Source: Xanthobacteraceae bacterium (lineage in GTDB: Bacteria; Pseudomonadota; Alphaproteobacteria; Rhizobiales; Xanthobacteraceae). From it: a DNA stretch of 52,009 nucleotides. The notes below the pieces were generated by a model. That model was not told where the DNA came from. It searched no databases and worked only from the letters and a program-made list of their open reading frames with translations. The position numbers and the translations under genes are program-made. The first letter of the stretch is position 1, and each line of letters begins with the position of its first letter. The stretch lies in contig JAGRLZ010000129.1 of assembly GCA_020441545.1 (NCBI GenBank), forward strand, positions 1-52,009. The letters run 5' to 3'. Shown piece after piece: positions 11,683 through 20,685 of this stretch.

Positions 11683-12696
11683 TCAGGCGGACGCCTGCTC
11701 GGCCTGCTGGTTCTCGCGCTCGCGCATCAGCCTGGTCTCCCAGGCCAGCGCGTGGGCGGCGATGGTGTCCAGATCGTCGAATTGCGGTGTCCAGTCCAGC
11801 GTGTTCCGGATCCGCGTGGTGTCGGCGATCATGGTCATGATGTCGCCGGGCCGGCGCTGCCCGTATTGGACGGCGAACTGGCGGCCCGAGACCCGGCGCA
11901 CCGCCTCGATGGTCTCGATCACCGTGTAGCCGCGGCCGTAGCCGCAGTTCAGCGTGACGGACGGACCGCCATCGCGGAGATAGGCGAGGGCGGCGCGATG
12001 CGCCTGCGCGAGGTCGCTGACATGGATGAAGTCGCGGATGCAGCTTCCGTCCGGCGTCGGATAATCGGTGCCGAAAACCTCGATCCTGGCGCGCTGACCG
12101 GTCGCGGCTTCCACCGCCACCTTGAGCAGGTGGGTGGCGCCGGCGGTGGCAAGTCCGATGCGGGCTTGCGGATCGGCGCCGGCGACGTTGAAATAGCGCA
12201 GCACCACGAAATTGAGATCGTGCGCGGCGGCCACGTCATGCAGCATGATCTCGGTCATCAGTTTCGACGACCCGTAGGGCGACAGCGGCCGCGTCGGTGC
12301 GTCCTCGGGCACCGGCACCTGGTCCGGGTTTCCGTAGACCGCCGCCGTCGAGGAAAAGATGAAGTTCCTGACGCCGCAGCGCACTGCCACGCTGAGCAGG
12401 CTGCGCGTGGTCATGGTGTTGTTGCGGTAGTAGCCGAGCGGATCGCGCATGGATTCCGGCACGATCACCGATCCCGCGAAATGGATGATCGCGTCGACCT
12501 GGTGCGAGGCGATCACGCCTTCGACCAGGTTTTCGTCGCCGGCGTCGCCGATGAACAGCGGCACGCCCTCGGGGAGCGCCGAGGAAAAGCCGGTCGAGAG
12601 GTTGTCGACCACCACAACGCGCTCGCCGGCCTCGACCAGCGCCAGCACCATATGGCTTCCGATATAGCCGGCGCCGCCGGTGACGAGAACGGTCAT
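11683..12696 (-). CDS. galE: UDP-glucose 4-epimerase
   Basis: A 337-residue short-chain dehydrogenase-type sugar epimerase that interconverts UDP-glucose and UDP-galactose, supplying galactose for surface polysaccharides. The NAD-binding motif GGAGYIGSHM is at the N-terminus, the catalytic pair is in SPYGSSKLMTE (Y-x3-K), and FSSTAAVYGNPDQVPVPED and YRNNTMTTRSLL match bacterial GalE closely. The start at ATG 12696 places the Rossmann motif within the first 10 residues; a longer upstream frame is not supported. It lies next to the exporter on the same strand with a gap of about 215 bases and divergent from waaC, in keeping with an envelope sugar locus. Confidence 0.93.
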   Translation of the reverse strand: MTVLVTGGAGYIGSHMVLALVEAGERVVVVDNLSTGFSSALPEGVPLFIGDAGDENLVEGVIASHQVDAIIHFAGSVIVPESMRDPLGYYRNNTMTTRSLLSVAVRCGVRNFIFSSTAAVYGNPDQVPVPEDAPTRPLSPYGSSKLMTEIMLHDVAAAHDLNFVVLRYFNVAGADPQARIGLATAGATHLLKVAVEAATGQRARIEVFGTDYPTPDGSCIRDFIHVSDLAQAHRAALAYLRDGGPSVTLNCGYGRGYTVIETIEAVRRVSGRQFAVQYGQRRPGDIMTMIADTTRIRNTLDWTPQFDDLDTIAAHALAWETRLMRERENQQAEQASA

Positions 12697-12892
12697 AGCG
12701 ATATTTCCCGGGTCTTTCCCGCCTGTCGGCGCGCGATGCTGGTCGAAGAACAAGTCGACACTAGGGAGCGTGGCCAAACAAGGTATAAAGCCGATAGCTG
12801 AAACCGCCGATTCCCCGGTGATCGCGGCCGGGAAGCACGCTTATGGTTGCCAAATTCTCACCCAGACCTTTGAAATATCGGCGTTTCCGGTG

Positions 12893-13852
12893 ATGAAGTC
12901 GATCCTGCTGGTCAAGACCTCCTCGCTTGGAGATGTCGTCCACAACATGCCCGCCGTGACCGATGTGCGCCGGCGCTGGCCGCGGGCGCACATCCACTGG
13001 CTGGTCGAGGAGGCGTTCGCGCCGCTGGCGCGGTTGCATCCGGGGGTGGACGAGGTGATCGCGGTGGCGACCCGGCGCTGGCGGACCGGGCTGTTGTCGG
13101 CGTCGACCTGGCGGGAAATCGCCGCGCTGAGGCGCCGGCTGCGCGCGCCGGCCTACGATCGCGTTGTCGATACGCAGGGGCTGGTCCGCTCGGCGCTGCT
13201 GGCGGCGATGGCGCGCGGCGAGCGCCACGGCTACGACGCCGCCAGCATCCGCGAGCCGCTGGCGGCGCGCTTCTACGATGTCCGTCATACAGTGTCGCGC
13301 GAGCTTCATGCGGTGGTCCGCAACCGGACGCTGGCGTCGCTCGCGCTCGACAGCCGCTGCGATGGTGCGATCGACTACGGCCTGGCGCCGATCGCATCGG
13401 ATCGCGCCGCGCCTTACGCGGTGCTGCTGCACGGTACGTCGCGGGCGCGCAAGGAGTGGCTGGAATCGCAATGGATCGGTCTCGGGCAGGGGCTGCGCCG
13501 GGCCGGCCTGCGCGTCGTGCTGCCGTGGGGCAATGAGGCCGAGCGCGTGCGCAGCGAGCGCCTGGCGCAAGGCATCGAGGGCGCCGAGGTGCTGGCGCGG
13601 CGGCCGCTCGACGAGACGGCGCAGGTGATCGGCGGCGCGTCGCTGGTCGTCGGCGTCGATACCGGGCTTCTGCATCTGGCGGCGGCCTATGCGGTGCCGC
13701 TGGTCGGGATTTATCTGGCGACCGAACCGAAACTGACCGGGCCGGTGGGGCCGGGACCGATCGCGGTGCTCGGCGGTCCGGGACAATCTCCGGCCTATGC
13801 CCGGGTGCTGGAGACGGCGGAGCGGATGCTGGAGCCATTTCCGCTCCGATAG
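12893..13852 (+). CDS. waaC: Lipopolysaccharide heptosyltransferase I
   Basis: A 319-residue family 9 glycosyltransferase that adds the first L-glycero-D-manno-heptose to Kdo in the LPS inner core, acting on the cytoplasmic face of the membrane. It begins with the family motif ILLVKTSSLGDVVHNMPAVTD and has the C-terminal donor-site stretch VVGVDTGLLHLAAAYAVPLVG. It is divergent from galE and convergent with gmhB. The last seven residues (LEPFPLR) and the TAG stop lie inside a dispersed repeat copy, so the natural C-terminus may have been changed by repeat insertion. WaaC was preferred over WaaF because of the SLGDVVH opening and because a WaaF-like gene lies next door. Confidence 0.9.
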   Translation: MKSILLVKTSSLGDVVHNMPAVTDVRRRWPRAHIHWLVEEAFAPLARLHPGVDEVIAVATRRWRTGLLSASTWREIAALRRRLRAPAYDRVVDTQGLVRSALLAAMARGERHGYDAASIREPLAARFYDVRHTVSRELHAVVRNRTLASLALDSRCDGAIDYGLAPIASDRAAPYAVLLHGTSRARKEWLESQWIGLGQGLRRAGLRVVLPWGNEAERVRSERLAQGIEGAEVLARRPLDETAQVIGGASLVVGVDTGLLHLAAAYAVPLVGIYLATEPKLTGPVGPGPIAVLGGPGQSPAYARVLETAERMLEPFPLR

Positions 13853-13932
13853 AATCGGAACGGGGCTCCATATTCTTATTTTAACGCGTTTTCTTGACGC
13901 GAACCGGGATCCGCTTCGCTCGAAAACGCTCT
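13831..13932. repeat. Dispersed repeat, copy A (overlaps waaC 3' end)
   Basis: This copy reads from ggagccatttccgctccg to cgaaaacgctc and contains the palindrome CGATagaATCGG plus taacgcgttttctt. It matches the copies at 25166, 37009, 38253 and 48334. It lies in the opposite orientation to those three that start at a stop codon, and the same as 48334. It encodes the end of waaC and its TAG stop. Confidence 0.88.
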
Positions 13933-13938
13933 TGCGGA

Positions 13939-14475
13939 TCAGCGGCGCTGAGCCACCTCGCGCAACACGCCGTCAACGAATTCCGAGAGGTTGCCGCCCG
14001 CAAACAGGAAGCCGGGCAGGCCGGCGGCGTCCGCGGCGGCAAGATCGGTGGCCTTGTCGCCGATCACGAAACTGCCGTCGCGTCGCACCGGCCAGTTTTT
14101 CAGAAGATCGAGCAGCATGCCCGGCTTCGGCTTGCGGCAGTCGCAGGGCCGCGCATAGTCGCGCAACCTGCCGTCCGGATGGTGCGGACAGAAGCGGATG
14201 TCGTCGATGCGCGCATCCTGTCTGGCGAGTTCGCCGCGCATCCAGTCGTGCAGGGCGCGCACGTCCGTTTCGCCGAACATGCCGCGCGCGACGCCGGACT
14301 GGTTGGTGACGATGAAGACGTAATAGCCGGCCTCATTGAGGTGGCGGATGGCGTCGGCGACGCCGTCGATCCAGCGGAAGCGCGCGCGGCTGCCGATGTA
14401 GCCGTCGTCGTGGTTGATGACGCCGTCGCGGTCGAGGAACGCAGCCGGCTTGCGGGCGCGCGCATCGTCGGTCAT
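13939..14475 (-). CDS. gmhB: D-glycero-beta-D-manno-heptose 1,7-bisphosphate 7-phosphatase
   Basis: A 178-residue HAD-superfamily phosphatase that removes the 7-phosphate of heptose 1,7-bisphosphate in ADP-heptose synthesis. It shows the nucleophile loop FLDRDGVIN, the TNQSGVARG motif II, the zinc-binding cluster CPHHPDG then [11 protein letters not shown], and the final [11 protein letters not shown] motif. All are diagnostic of the GmhB/histidinol-phosphatase family, and the context selects GmhB. Its ATG overlaps the waaF TGA (ATGA at 14475-14472 on the minus strand), so the two are translationally coupled. Confidence 0.93.
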   Translation of the reverse strand: MTDDARARKPAAFLDRDGVINHDDGYIGSRARFRWIDGVADAIRHLNEAGYYVFIVTNQSGVARGMFGETDVRALHDWMRGELARQDARIDDIRFCPHHPDGRLRDYARPCDCRKPKPGMLLDLLKNWPVRRDGSFVIGDKATDLAAADAAGLPGFLFAGGNLSEFVDGVLREVAQRR

Positions 14476-15536
14476 GGCCGCGTTCCGCCGTCGGCCAGGA
14501 CGCGATGCACGGCGTCCATCACGTCGCCGACCGGAATGCTGCCGATGTAGGAGGTGTCGTCGCGCGCGGCGACCGAGTGATACGGCATCTCCTTCCCGCG
14601 CAGGGAGGCCGGCTGCACCGCGGCGGCCAGCGGGTTGAGCGGGGCCCAGTGCCACGGGCTGGTCGGGCCGAAGATGCCGATGGTCGGCGTGCCGATCGCG
14701 GCGGCGACATGCATCAAGCCGGAGTCGTTGGAGATGGCGAGCCGGGCGGCGGCGAGCGCGAGGATGCCCTGGCGCAGATCGGCGCCGGTGAGGTCGCGGA
14801 CCCGCGCGCCGCCCGCCGCGACGATGGCGGCGGCGGCGTCCGTCTCGCCCGGTCCGCCGACCACCCAGACGTCATAGCCCTCCGCGACCAGCGCCCTGGC
14901 GGCCTCGGCATAATAGGGCCAGCGCTTGTGGGCGCCGACCGAGCCGGGGGCGAGCGCGATCGCCGGCGCCGCGCCGAGGTCGTTCGCCTGCCGCCACGCG
15001 GCGGCGGCCTCGGCGGGGACCACGAGTTTCGGCTGCGGCCATTCGGCGGGACGCGGCGCGCCGTCGGGCAGCGCCAGCATGGCGTTCTTGTCGATCAGGC
15101 GCGGCAGCGCGCGTTCGCCCCAGCGCCAGCGGTTGATGAGGCCGAACCGCGCCTCGCCGACGAAGCCGACGCGCTCCGGAATGGCGGCCAGCGCCGGCGC
15201 GATCGCCGATTTCCAGGTCCGCGGCATCACCAGCGCCGTGCCGTAACCTTCCGCGCGCAGACGCGCCGCGATCCTGCCCTGCCGTGCCAGGGCAAGGCGC
15301 GACCGCGGCAGGTCGTGCAGGATTCCCTGCCGGACGCCCGGCATGTAGTCCACCAGCGGGGCGCAAAGCGGCGTCACCAGCATGTCGACCGGCCGATTGG
15401 GCCACCGTTGCTTCGCAACGCGGACCACGGTATGACCTCGCACGAAATCGCCAATCCAGTTGTAGGGAACGATCAGGAGTGGCCGGGTGTCCGTTGCGTC
15501 GACCGGATCGGTGAGACTGCTGGCAAAATCGGTCAT
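14472..15536 (-). CDS. waaF: Lipopolysaccharide heptosyltransferase II
   Basis: A 354-residue family 9 glycosyltransferase expected to add the second heptose of the LPS inner core. The N-terminal motif is [20 protein letters not shown], and the donor-binding half has [21 protein letters not shown] and [20 protein letters not shown], as in WaaF. The start at 15536 (MTDFASSL) puts the family motif near residue 20. The frame stays open far upstream, but that stretch is antisense to hldD. It overlaps gmhB by 4 bases and is divergent from hldD, with 126 bases between them that must hold both promoters. Confidence 0.92.
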   Translation of the reverse strand: MTDFASSLTDPVDATDTRPLLIVPYNWIGDFVRGHTVVRVAKQRWPNRPVDMLVTPLCAPLVDYMPGVRQGILHDLPRSRLALARQGRIAARLRAEGYGTALVMPRTWKSAIAPALAAIPERVGFVGEARFGLINRWRWGERALPRLIDKNAMLALPDGAPRPAEWPQPKLVVPAEAAAAWRQANDLGAAPAIALAPGSVGAHKRWPYYAEAARALVAEGYDVWVVGGPGETDAAAAIVAAGGARVRDLTGADLRQGILALAAARLAISNDSGLMHVAAAIGTPTIGIFGPTSPWHWAPLNPLAAAVQPASLRGKEMPYHSVAARDDTSYIGSIPVGDVMDAVHRVLADGGTRP

Positions 15537-15662
15537 AAGTCCGGGTCGGGATTGCAACAAGGGGTTCGGAACCCTCGTCGTTAGCTTCTCGACGGGCTCA
15601 GGTAAAGGGACCGTCCGGGAGAAACCGGCCGATTCCGCCAATCGCATCTTCGAGGAGACGGC

Positions 15663-16643
15663 ATGCTGCTGGTGACCGGAGGCGCCGGATTCATCGGATC
15701 GAATCTCGTCGCGGCGCTCAATGCCGTCGGCCGCACCGATGTCGTGGTGTGCGACGTGCTCGGCAATGAGGGCAAATGGCGCAATCTCGCCAAGCGCCAG
15801 CTTGTCGACATCGTGCCGCCGGGCGAATTGACGGCGTGGCTCGCGGGACGACGCCTCGATGCGGTCTTTCACCTCGGCGCGATCTCGGAAACCACCGCGA
15901 CCGACGGCGACCTGGTGATCGAGACCAATTTCCGGTTCTCGTCGCGGCTGCTCGACTGGTGCACCGCCAACCCGACGCCGTTCATCTATGCGTCCTCGGC
16001 GGCGACCTACGGCAACGGCGAACAGGGATTCAGGGACGATCCGTCGCTCGAGGCGTTGCGCGCCCTGCGGCCGATGAATCTCTACGGCTGGAGCAAATAT
16101 CTGTTCGACCTGCTGGTGGCGGAGCGCGCGGGTCATGGCGGGCCGATGCCGCCGCAATGGGCCGGCCTGAAGTTCTTCAACGTGTTCGGCCCCAACGAAT
16201 ATCACAAGGGCACGATGATGAGCGTGCTCGCCCGCCGCTTCGATGACGTGAGGTCCGGGCGGCCGGTGCAGCTGTTCAAGTCGCATCGCGACGGCATTGC
16301 CGACGGCGATCAGCGGCGCGATTTCATCTATGTGGACGACGTCGTGCGCGTGATGATCTGGCTGTTCGCGACGCCATCGGTCAGCGGCATCTTCAATGTC
16401 GGGACCGGGCGCGCGCGCAGCTTCCGCGACCTGATGCTGGCGGCCTATGCCGCGCTCGATGCCGCGCCCAACATTGTCTATGTCGACATGCCCGAGCAGA
16501 TCCGGAACAGCTATCAGTACTTCACCGAAAGCGATGTGAGCCGCCTGCAGGCCGCGGGCTACAATGGCGGCTTCACCGGCCTCGAGGAGGCGGTGAGCCT
16601 CTATGTCAAGGACTTCCTCGACCGGCCCGACCGCTATCGATGA
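15663..16643 (+). CDS. hldD: ADP-L-glycero-D-manno-heptose 6-epimerase
   Basis: A 326-residue short-chain dehydrogenase-type enzyme that converts ADP-D-glycero- to ADP-L-glycero-D-manno-heptose, the donor for WaaC and WaaF. Features include the NADP-binding GGAGFIGSN at residue 6, HLGAISETTATDGD, the Y-x3-K pair in NLYGWSKYLFD, and the highly specific FFNVFGPNEYHKGTMMSV and QRRDFIYVDDVV motifs. A ggag ribosome binding site precedes the ATG. It starts the long rightward run hldD-hldE-gnnA-gnnB-murJ and lies 35 bases from hldE, so those two are probably one operon. Confidence 0.96.
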   Translation: MLLVTGGAGFIGSNLVAALNAVGRTDVVVCDVLGNEGKWRNLAKRQLVDIVPPGELTAWLAGRRLDAVFHLGAISETTATDGDLVIETNFRFSSRLLDWCTANPTPFIYASSAATYGNGEQGFRDDPSLEALRALRPMNLYGWSKYLFDLLVAERAGHGGPMPPQWAGLKFFNVFGPNEYHKGTMMSVLARRFDDVRSGRPVQLFKSHRDGIADGDQRRDFIYVDDVVRVMIWLFATPSVSGIFNVGTGRARSFRDLMLAAYAALDAAPNIVYVDMPEQIRNSYQYFTESDVSRLQAAGYNGGFTGLEEAVSLYVKDFLDRPDRYR

Positions 16644-16678
16644 CCCCGGAAGCGGCAACAGGATGAGCGGCGGCTGTT

Positions 16679-18145
16679 ATGTTTGATTTCGACGTCCTGG
16701 CGAATGCGATTCCGCGACAGACGGTGCTGTGCATCGGCGACCTGATGCACGACGAATTCGTCTATGGCGAGGTATCGCGCATTTCGCCCGAGGCGCCGGC
16801 GCCGGTGATCGCGGTCCAGCGCAGCGAGAGCAATATCGGCGGTGCCGGAAACGTCGCGCGCAACGTTGCCTCGCTTGGGGCGCGCTGCATTTTCGTCGGC
16901 ATGGTCGGCGACGACGACACCGGGCGCGCGCTGCAGGCGGCGCTGGCGGCGGAAGACGGAATCGAGCCGGTTCTGGTCGTCGATCCGGCGCGGCCGACCA
17001 CCCGCAAGGTGCGCTTCGTGTCGGAGCATTTCTCAACGCACATGCTGCGCGCCGATTGGGAGCATGCCGCTGCCGCGACCGCCGATATCGAGCAGGCGAT
17101 CATCGACCGCACGCTGTCGGTGATGCCGCGCGCCGATATCGTTCTGCTGTCGGACTACGCCAAGGGCGTGCTGACGCCGCGCGTCGTCCGCGGCGTGATC
17201 GACGCGGCGCGGGCGCAGGGAAAGCGCGTCGTGGTCGATCCGAAGAGCCTCAAGTTCGAGACCTATCGTGGCGCGACGCTGCTCACGCCCAACCGGAAGG
17301 AATTCGCCGAGGCGACCCGCAGCCGCGCCGAGAGTGACGCCGAGATCGCCGCCGCCGCGCCGGCGGCGATCGAGCAGGCCGACTGCGAGGCGATGCTGGT
17401 GACCCGGAGCGAGCACGGCATGACACTGGTGCCGCGCGGCGGCAGGCCGATCCATGTACCGGCCCATCCGGTGAAGGTGCGCGATGTCTCGGGCGCGGGC
17501 GATACGGTGGCCGCCGCCATCGCGCTGCTGCTGGCGGCAGGCGCCGACTGGGAGACGGCGCTGCGCTTTGCCAACGCGGCCGCCGCCGTCGCGGTCGGCA
17601 AGAAGGGCACCGCGACCGTGTCGATCGCGGAACTGCGGCGGAGCATCCTGCCCGACGCGGCGCTTGCCGCCGAGGACAAGATCGTGGCCGCGCGGGGCGA
17701 TATCCAGCAGCGGATCGCGGCGTGGCGCCGGGCGGGCCTGCGGATCGGTTTCACCAACGGCTGCTTCGATATCCTGCATCCCGGCCACGTGAAGGTCATC
17801 ACCGAGGCGCGCGCCAATTGCGACCGCCTGATCGTCGGCCTGAACAGCGACGGATCGGTGCGGCGATTGAAGGGCGAGAGCCGTCCGGTGCAGAACGAGC
17901 GCGCGCGGGCGGAAGTGCTGGCGGCACTGGAGGCGGTGGATCTGGTCGCGATCTTCGAGGACGACACGCCGCTCGACCTGATCCAGCGGATCAAGCCGTC
18001 GGTGCTGGTGAAGGGCGGCGACTACACGCGCGAGCAGGTGGTTGGCCACGAGGTCGTCGAGGCGAATGGCGGCGAGGTCATCCTCGTCAACGTCCTGCCC
18101 GGTTTCAGCACCACGTCGCTGGTGGCGCGCGCGCGAAACGGCTGA
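16679..18145 (+). CDS. hldE: Bifunctional heptose 7-phosphate kinase / heptose 1-phosphate adenylyltransferase
   Basis: A 488-residue two-domain enzyme for two steps of ADP-heptose synthesis. The N-terminal ribokinase-type domain (about 1-330) has the opening [20 protein letters not shown] and the PfkB signature [13 protein letters not shown] near residue 269. The C-terminal nucleotidyltransferase domain (about 350-488) has [15 protein letters not shown] with the HxGH-type catalytic motif near residue 357. Both halves look intact, so no separate HldA or HldC is needed. GmhA, the isomerase that makes its substrate, is not in this window. Confidence 0.96.
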   Translation: MFDFDVLANAIPRQTVLCIGDLMHDEFVYGEVSRISPEAPAPVIAVQRSESNIGGAGNVARNVASLGARCIFVGMVGDDDTGRALQAALAAEDGIEPVLVVDPARPTTRKVRFVSEHFSTHMLRADWEHAAAATADIEQAIIDRTLSVMPRADIVLLSDYAKGVLTPRVVRGVIDAARAQGKRVVVDPKSLKFETYRGATLLTPNRKEFAEATRSRAESDAEIAAAAPAAIEQADCEAMLVTRSEHGMTLVPRGGRPIHVPAHPVKVRDVSGAGDTVAAAIALLLAAGADWETALRFANAAAAVAVGKKGTATVSIAELRRSILPDAALAAEDKIVAARGDIQQRIAAWRRAGLRIGFTNGCFDILHPGHVKVITEARANCDRLIVGLNSDGSVRRLKGESRPVQNERARAEVLAALEAVDLVAIFEDDTPLDLIQRIKPSVLVKGGDYTREQVVGHEVVEANGGEVILVNVLPGFSTTSLVARARNG

Positions 18146-18380
18146 TCGATTGGACGGCGTTTCGCGGAACCACACGATATCGTGAGCCCGTGACGGGACG
18201 GCAATGACACGGCGGGCAATCGCGGAACCGTGGTTGTCCACGACTGTAATTCTTTGAATCAAAACGTGTTTAAGACCGCTGCCGCGGCGTTCGCAAGGCT
18301 ATCCGCGGCGTGTTAGGAAACGCTGCGGCACGGGGGCGGCGATTCCCGGCCGGTTCAGTGGATTTCGAGGTTTGATAGTT

Positions 18381-19385
18381 ATGAGTTCTGCGACACCTGA
18401 ATCGCAGGGGACGATTGCACCCGAAAAGGCGCTGCGGGTCGGCGTGATCGGCGCAGGTGTGATGGGAACCAATCACGGCCGGGTTCTGGCCGGACTGCCC
18501 AATGTGGAATTGATCGGCATCGTCGATCCGCTGCCGGAGCATCGCACCCGCGCGGTCGACCTGATCGGCTGTGCGACCTTCGACGACCTGGGCGGCCTGC
18601 TCGCCGAAGGCGTCGATGCCGTTACGATCGCCGCGCCCACGCATCTGCACCACGAGGTCGCGCTCGCCTGCATCGCGCGCGGCATCCACGTGCTTGTCGA
18701 GAAGCCGATCGCGTCGACGGTCGCCGAAGGGCGGGAGATCGTCAGCGCCGCGCGCGCCGCCGGCGTCACGCTGATGATCGGGCACGTCGAGCGCTTCAAT
18801 CCGGCGGTGGCCGCGGTGAAGAAGGCGATCAGTGGCGAGGATATCCTGTCGATCGCGATCACCCGCGTCGGCCCGTTTCCGCCGCGCATGTCCAATGTCG
18901 GCGTGGTGATCGACCTCGCGGTCCACGACATCGACCTGATCCGCTGGTTCACCGAATCCGACATCGTCGATGTCCAGCCGCAACTGTCGAGCGCCGTTGC
19001 CGAGCGCGAGGATATCGCGCTGCTGCAATTCCGTACCGCGTCCGGCGTGCTGGCTCATATCAACACCAACTGGCTGACGCCGTTCAAGGCGCGCAGCGTC
19101 ACGGTCGCGACCCGCGGCAAATACGTGTCGGGCGATCTGCTGACGCGGCAGGTCACCGAGTGCTTCGGCTTCCAGCCCGACGGCAGCTATTCGATGCGCC
19201 ATCTGCCGGTGGGCCATGACGAGCCGCTCCGCGCCGAACTGATGGCCTTCGTCGATGCCGTGCGCAGCGGCCGCGCGCCGGCCGTCACCGGCGAGGAGGG
19301 CGTCGCCAGCCTCGAGATCGCGACGCAGTGCCTCGCGCCGCGCTCCGACGCCGATCGCCAGAAGACCCTGCGCGCGGTGAGTTGA
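18381..19385 (+). CDS. gnnA: Gfo/Idh/MocA oxidoreductase, probable UDP-N-acetylglucosamine 3-dehydrogenase
   Basis: A 334-residue NAD(P)-dependent sugar oxidoreductase with the Rossmann motif GVIGAGVMGTNHGRVL near residue 16, the family EKP motif (HVLVEKPIAST) and the substrate-site segment VVIDLAVHDIDLIRW. The next gene is a DegT-type aminotransferase, and the pair sits between heptose core genes and murJ. The best reading is GnnA, which oxidises UDP-GlcNAc at C3 so that GnnB can aminate it, giving UDP-2,3-diaminoglucose for an amide-linked lipid A. Bradyrhizobium lipid A is known to contain this sugar. A WbpB-type role in O-antigen synthesis is the main alternative, but no WbpA is present. 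ATG 18381 is preferred over the upstream TTG. Confidence 0.8.
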   Translation: MSSATPESQGTIAPEKALRVGVIGAGVMGTNHGRVLAGLPNVELIGIVDPLPEHRTRAVDLIGCATFDDLGGLLAEGVDAVTIAAPTHLHHEVALACIARGIHVLVEKPIASTVAEGREIVSAARAAGVTLMIGHVERFNPAVAAVKKAISGEDILSIAITRVGPFPPRMSNVGVVIDLAVHDIDLIRWFTESDIVDVQPQLSSAVAEREDIALLQFRTASGVLAHINTNWLTPFKARSVTVATRGKYVSGDLLTRQVTECFGFQPDGSYSMRHLPVGHDEPLRAELMAFVDAVRSGRAPAVTGEEGVASLEIATQCLAPRSDADRQKTLRAVS

Positions 19386-19458
19386 GATTTCCGCGCGGGG
19401 TCGCCCCGCTTGACCGACCGATTGTTTGTGCATCCGTGCAAGGCTTCTGTGAAGGCTC

Positions 19459-20607
19459 ATGAACCAGCATCACCGTCCCGACCCCGTGCCCTTCATCGAT
19501 ATCGGCGCCCAGCGCCGCCGCCTGGGCCCAGCCATCGACGAGGCCGTGAGCCGGGTTCTCACCCATTGCCAGTTCGTCAACGGTCCCGAGGTGACGGAGC
19601 TTGAAGCGCGCCTTGCCGCGTTCTGCGGCGCGAAGCACGTCGTCACCTGCGCGAGCGGCACCGACGCGCTGCTGATGGTGCTGATGGCCAAGGGCGTCGG
19701 CCCGGGCGACGCGGTGCTGTGCCCGTCCTTCACCTTCTGCGCCACTGGCGAGAGCGTGGCACTGACCGGCGCGACGCCGCTGTTCGTGGACGTGGATGCG
19801 GGAACCTTCAACATCGACCTGGCCTCGCTCCGGCGCGGCATCGCGACCGCCAAGCGGCTCGGCCTCAAGCCGAAGGGCATCATCGCCGTCGACCTGTTCG
19901 GGCAGGGCGCCGACCACGATGCGATCGGGGCGGTGGCCCAGGCCGAGGGATTGTTCGTTCTGGACGACGCGGCCCAGTCCTTCGGCGCCACCTACAGGGG
20001 CCGGCGGCTCGGCGGCTTCGGCGTCGTCACCGCGACCAGCTTCTTCCCGGCGAAGCCGCTCGGCTGCTACGGCGACGGCGGCGCCATCTTCACCGATGAC
20101 GCCGATCTCGCCGACACCCTGCGCAGCATTCGCGTGCATGGGCAGGGCTCGGACAAGTACGACAACGTCCGCCTCGGCCTGACCGGCCGGCTCGACACCA
20201 TGCAGGCGGCCATCCTGATCGAGAAGCTGAAGATCTTCGACGACGAGATCGCCGCGCGCAATGCGGTGGCGGAGCGCTATGCGCGCGATCTCGGCGATGT
20301 CGTCACCGTTCCCCGTGTCGCGCCCGGCAATACGTCGGTATGGGCGCAATACACCATCCGCCTGCCGCACGGCGACCGCGACGGGTTCGCCGCCGCGCTG
20401 AAAGCGGACGGCGTGCCGACCGCGATCTATTATCCGAAGTCGATGCACCAGCAGACCGCTTACCGGCATTTCCCGGTTGCGGACGGCGGCCTGCCGGTGA
20501 GCGAGGCGCTGTCGGGCGACGTCATCAGCCTGCCGATGCATCCCTACCTCGACGAGGCGACCCAGGCGCGGGTCACGACCGCGGTCCGGAAGGCGCTCTC
20601 GGCCTGA
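19459..20607 (+). CDS. gnnB: DegT/DnrJ/EryC1 aminotransferase, probable UDP-3-keto-GlcNAc aminotransferase
   Basis: A 382-residue PLP-dependent sugar aminotransferase. The cofactor-binding blocks are clear: CASGTDALLMVLMAKGVGPG, the DDAAQSFGA stretch with the cofactor aspartate, and the lysine that forms the internal aldimine in SFFPAKPLG. GLTGRLDTMQAAIL matches the family region around the dimer interface. Placed 73 bases after the gnnA-like gene, it probably transfers an amino group to the 3-keto sugar made by that enzyme, yielding UDP-GlcNAc3N. Family assignment is firm; the exact sugar rests on context. Confidence 0.82.
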   Translation: MNQHHRPDPVPFIDIGAQRRRLGPAIDEAVSRVLTHCQFVNGPEVTELEARLAAFCGAKHVVTCASGTDALLMVLMAKGVGPGDAVLCPSFTFCATGESVALTGATPLFVDVDAGTFNIDLASLRRGIATAKRLGLKPKGIIAVDLFGQGADHDAIGAVAQAEGLFVLDDAAQSFGATYRGRRLGGFGVVTATSFFPAKPLGCYGDGGAIFTDDADLADTLRSIRVHGQGSDKYDNVRLGLTGRLDTMQAAILIEKLKIFDDEIAARNAVAERYARDLGDVVTVPRVAPGNTSVWAQYTIRLPHGDRDGFAAALKADGVPTAIYYPKSMHQQTAYRHFPVADGGLPVSEALSGDVISLPMHPYLDEATQARVTTAVRKALSA

Positions 20608-20685
20608 TTCTTGCGCCTGATTTTTACGGAGGATAGCCGCCACCTTGCTTTTTGCAGGCGGCGCGCGATGCGGTAGAAGCGGCTG

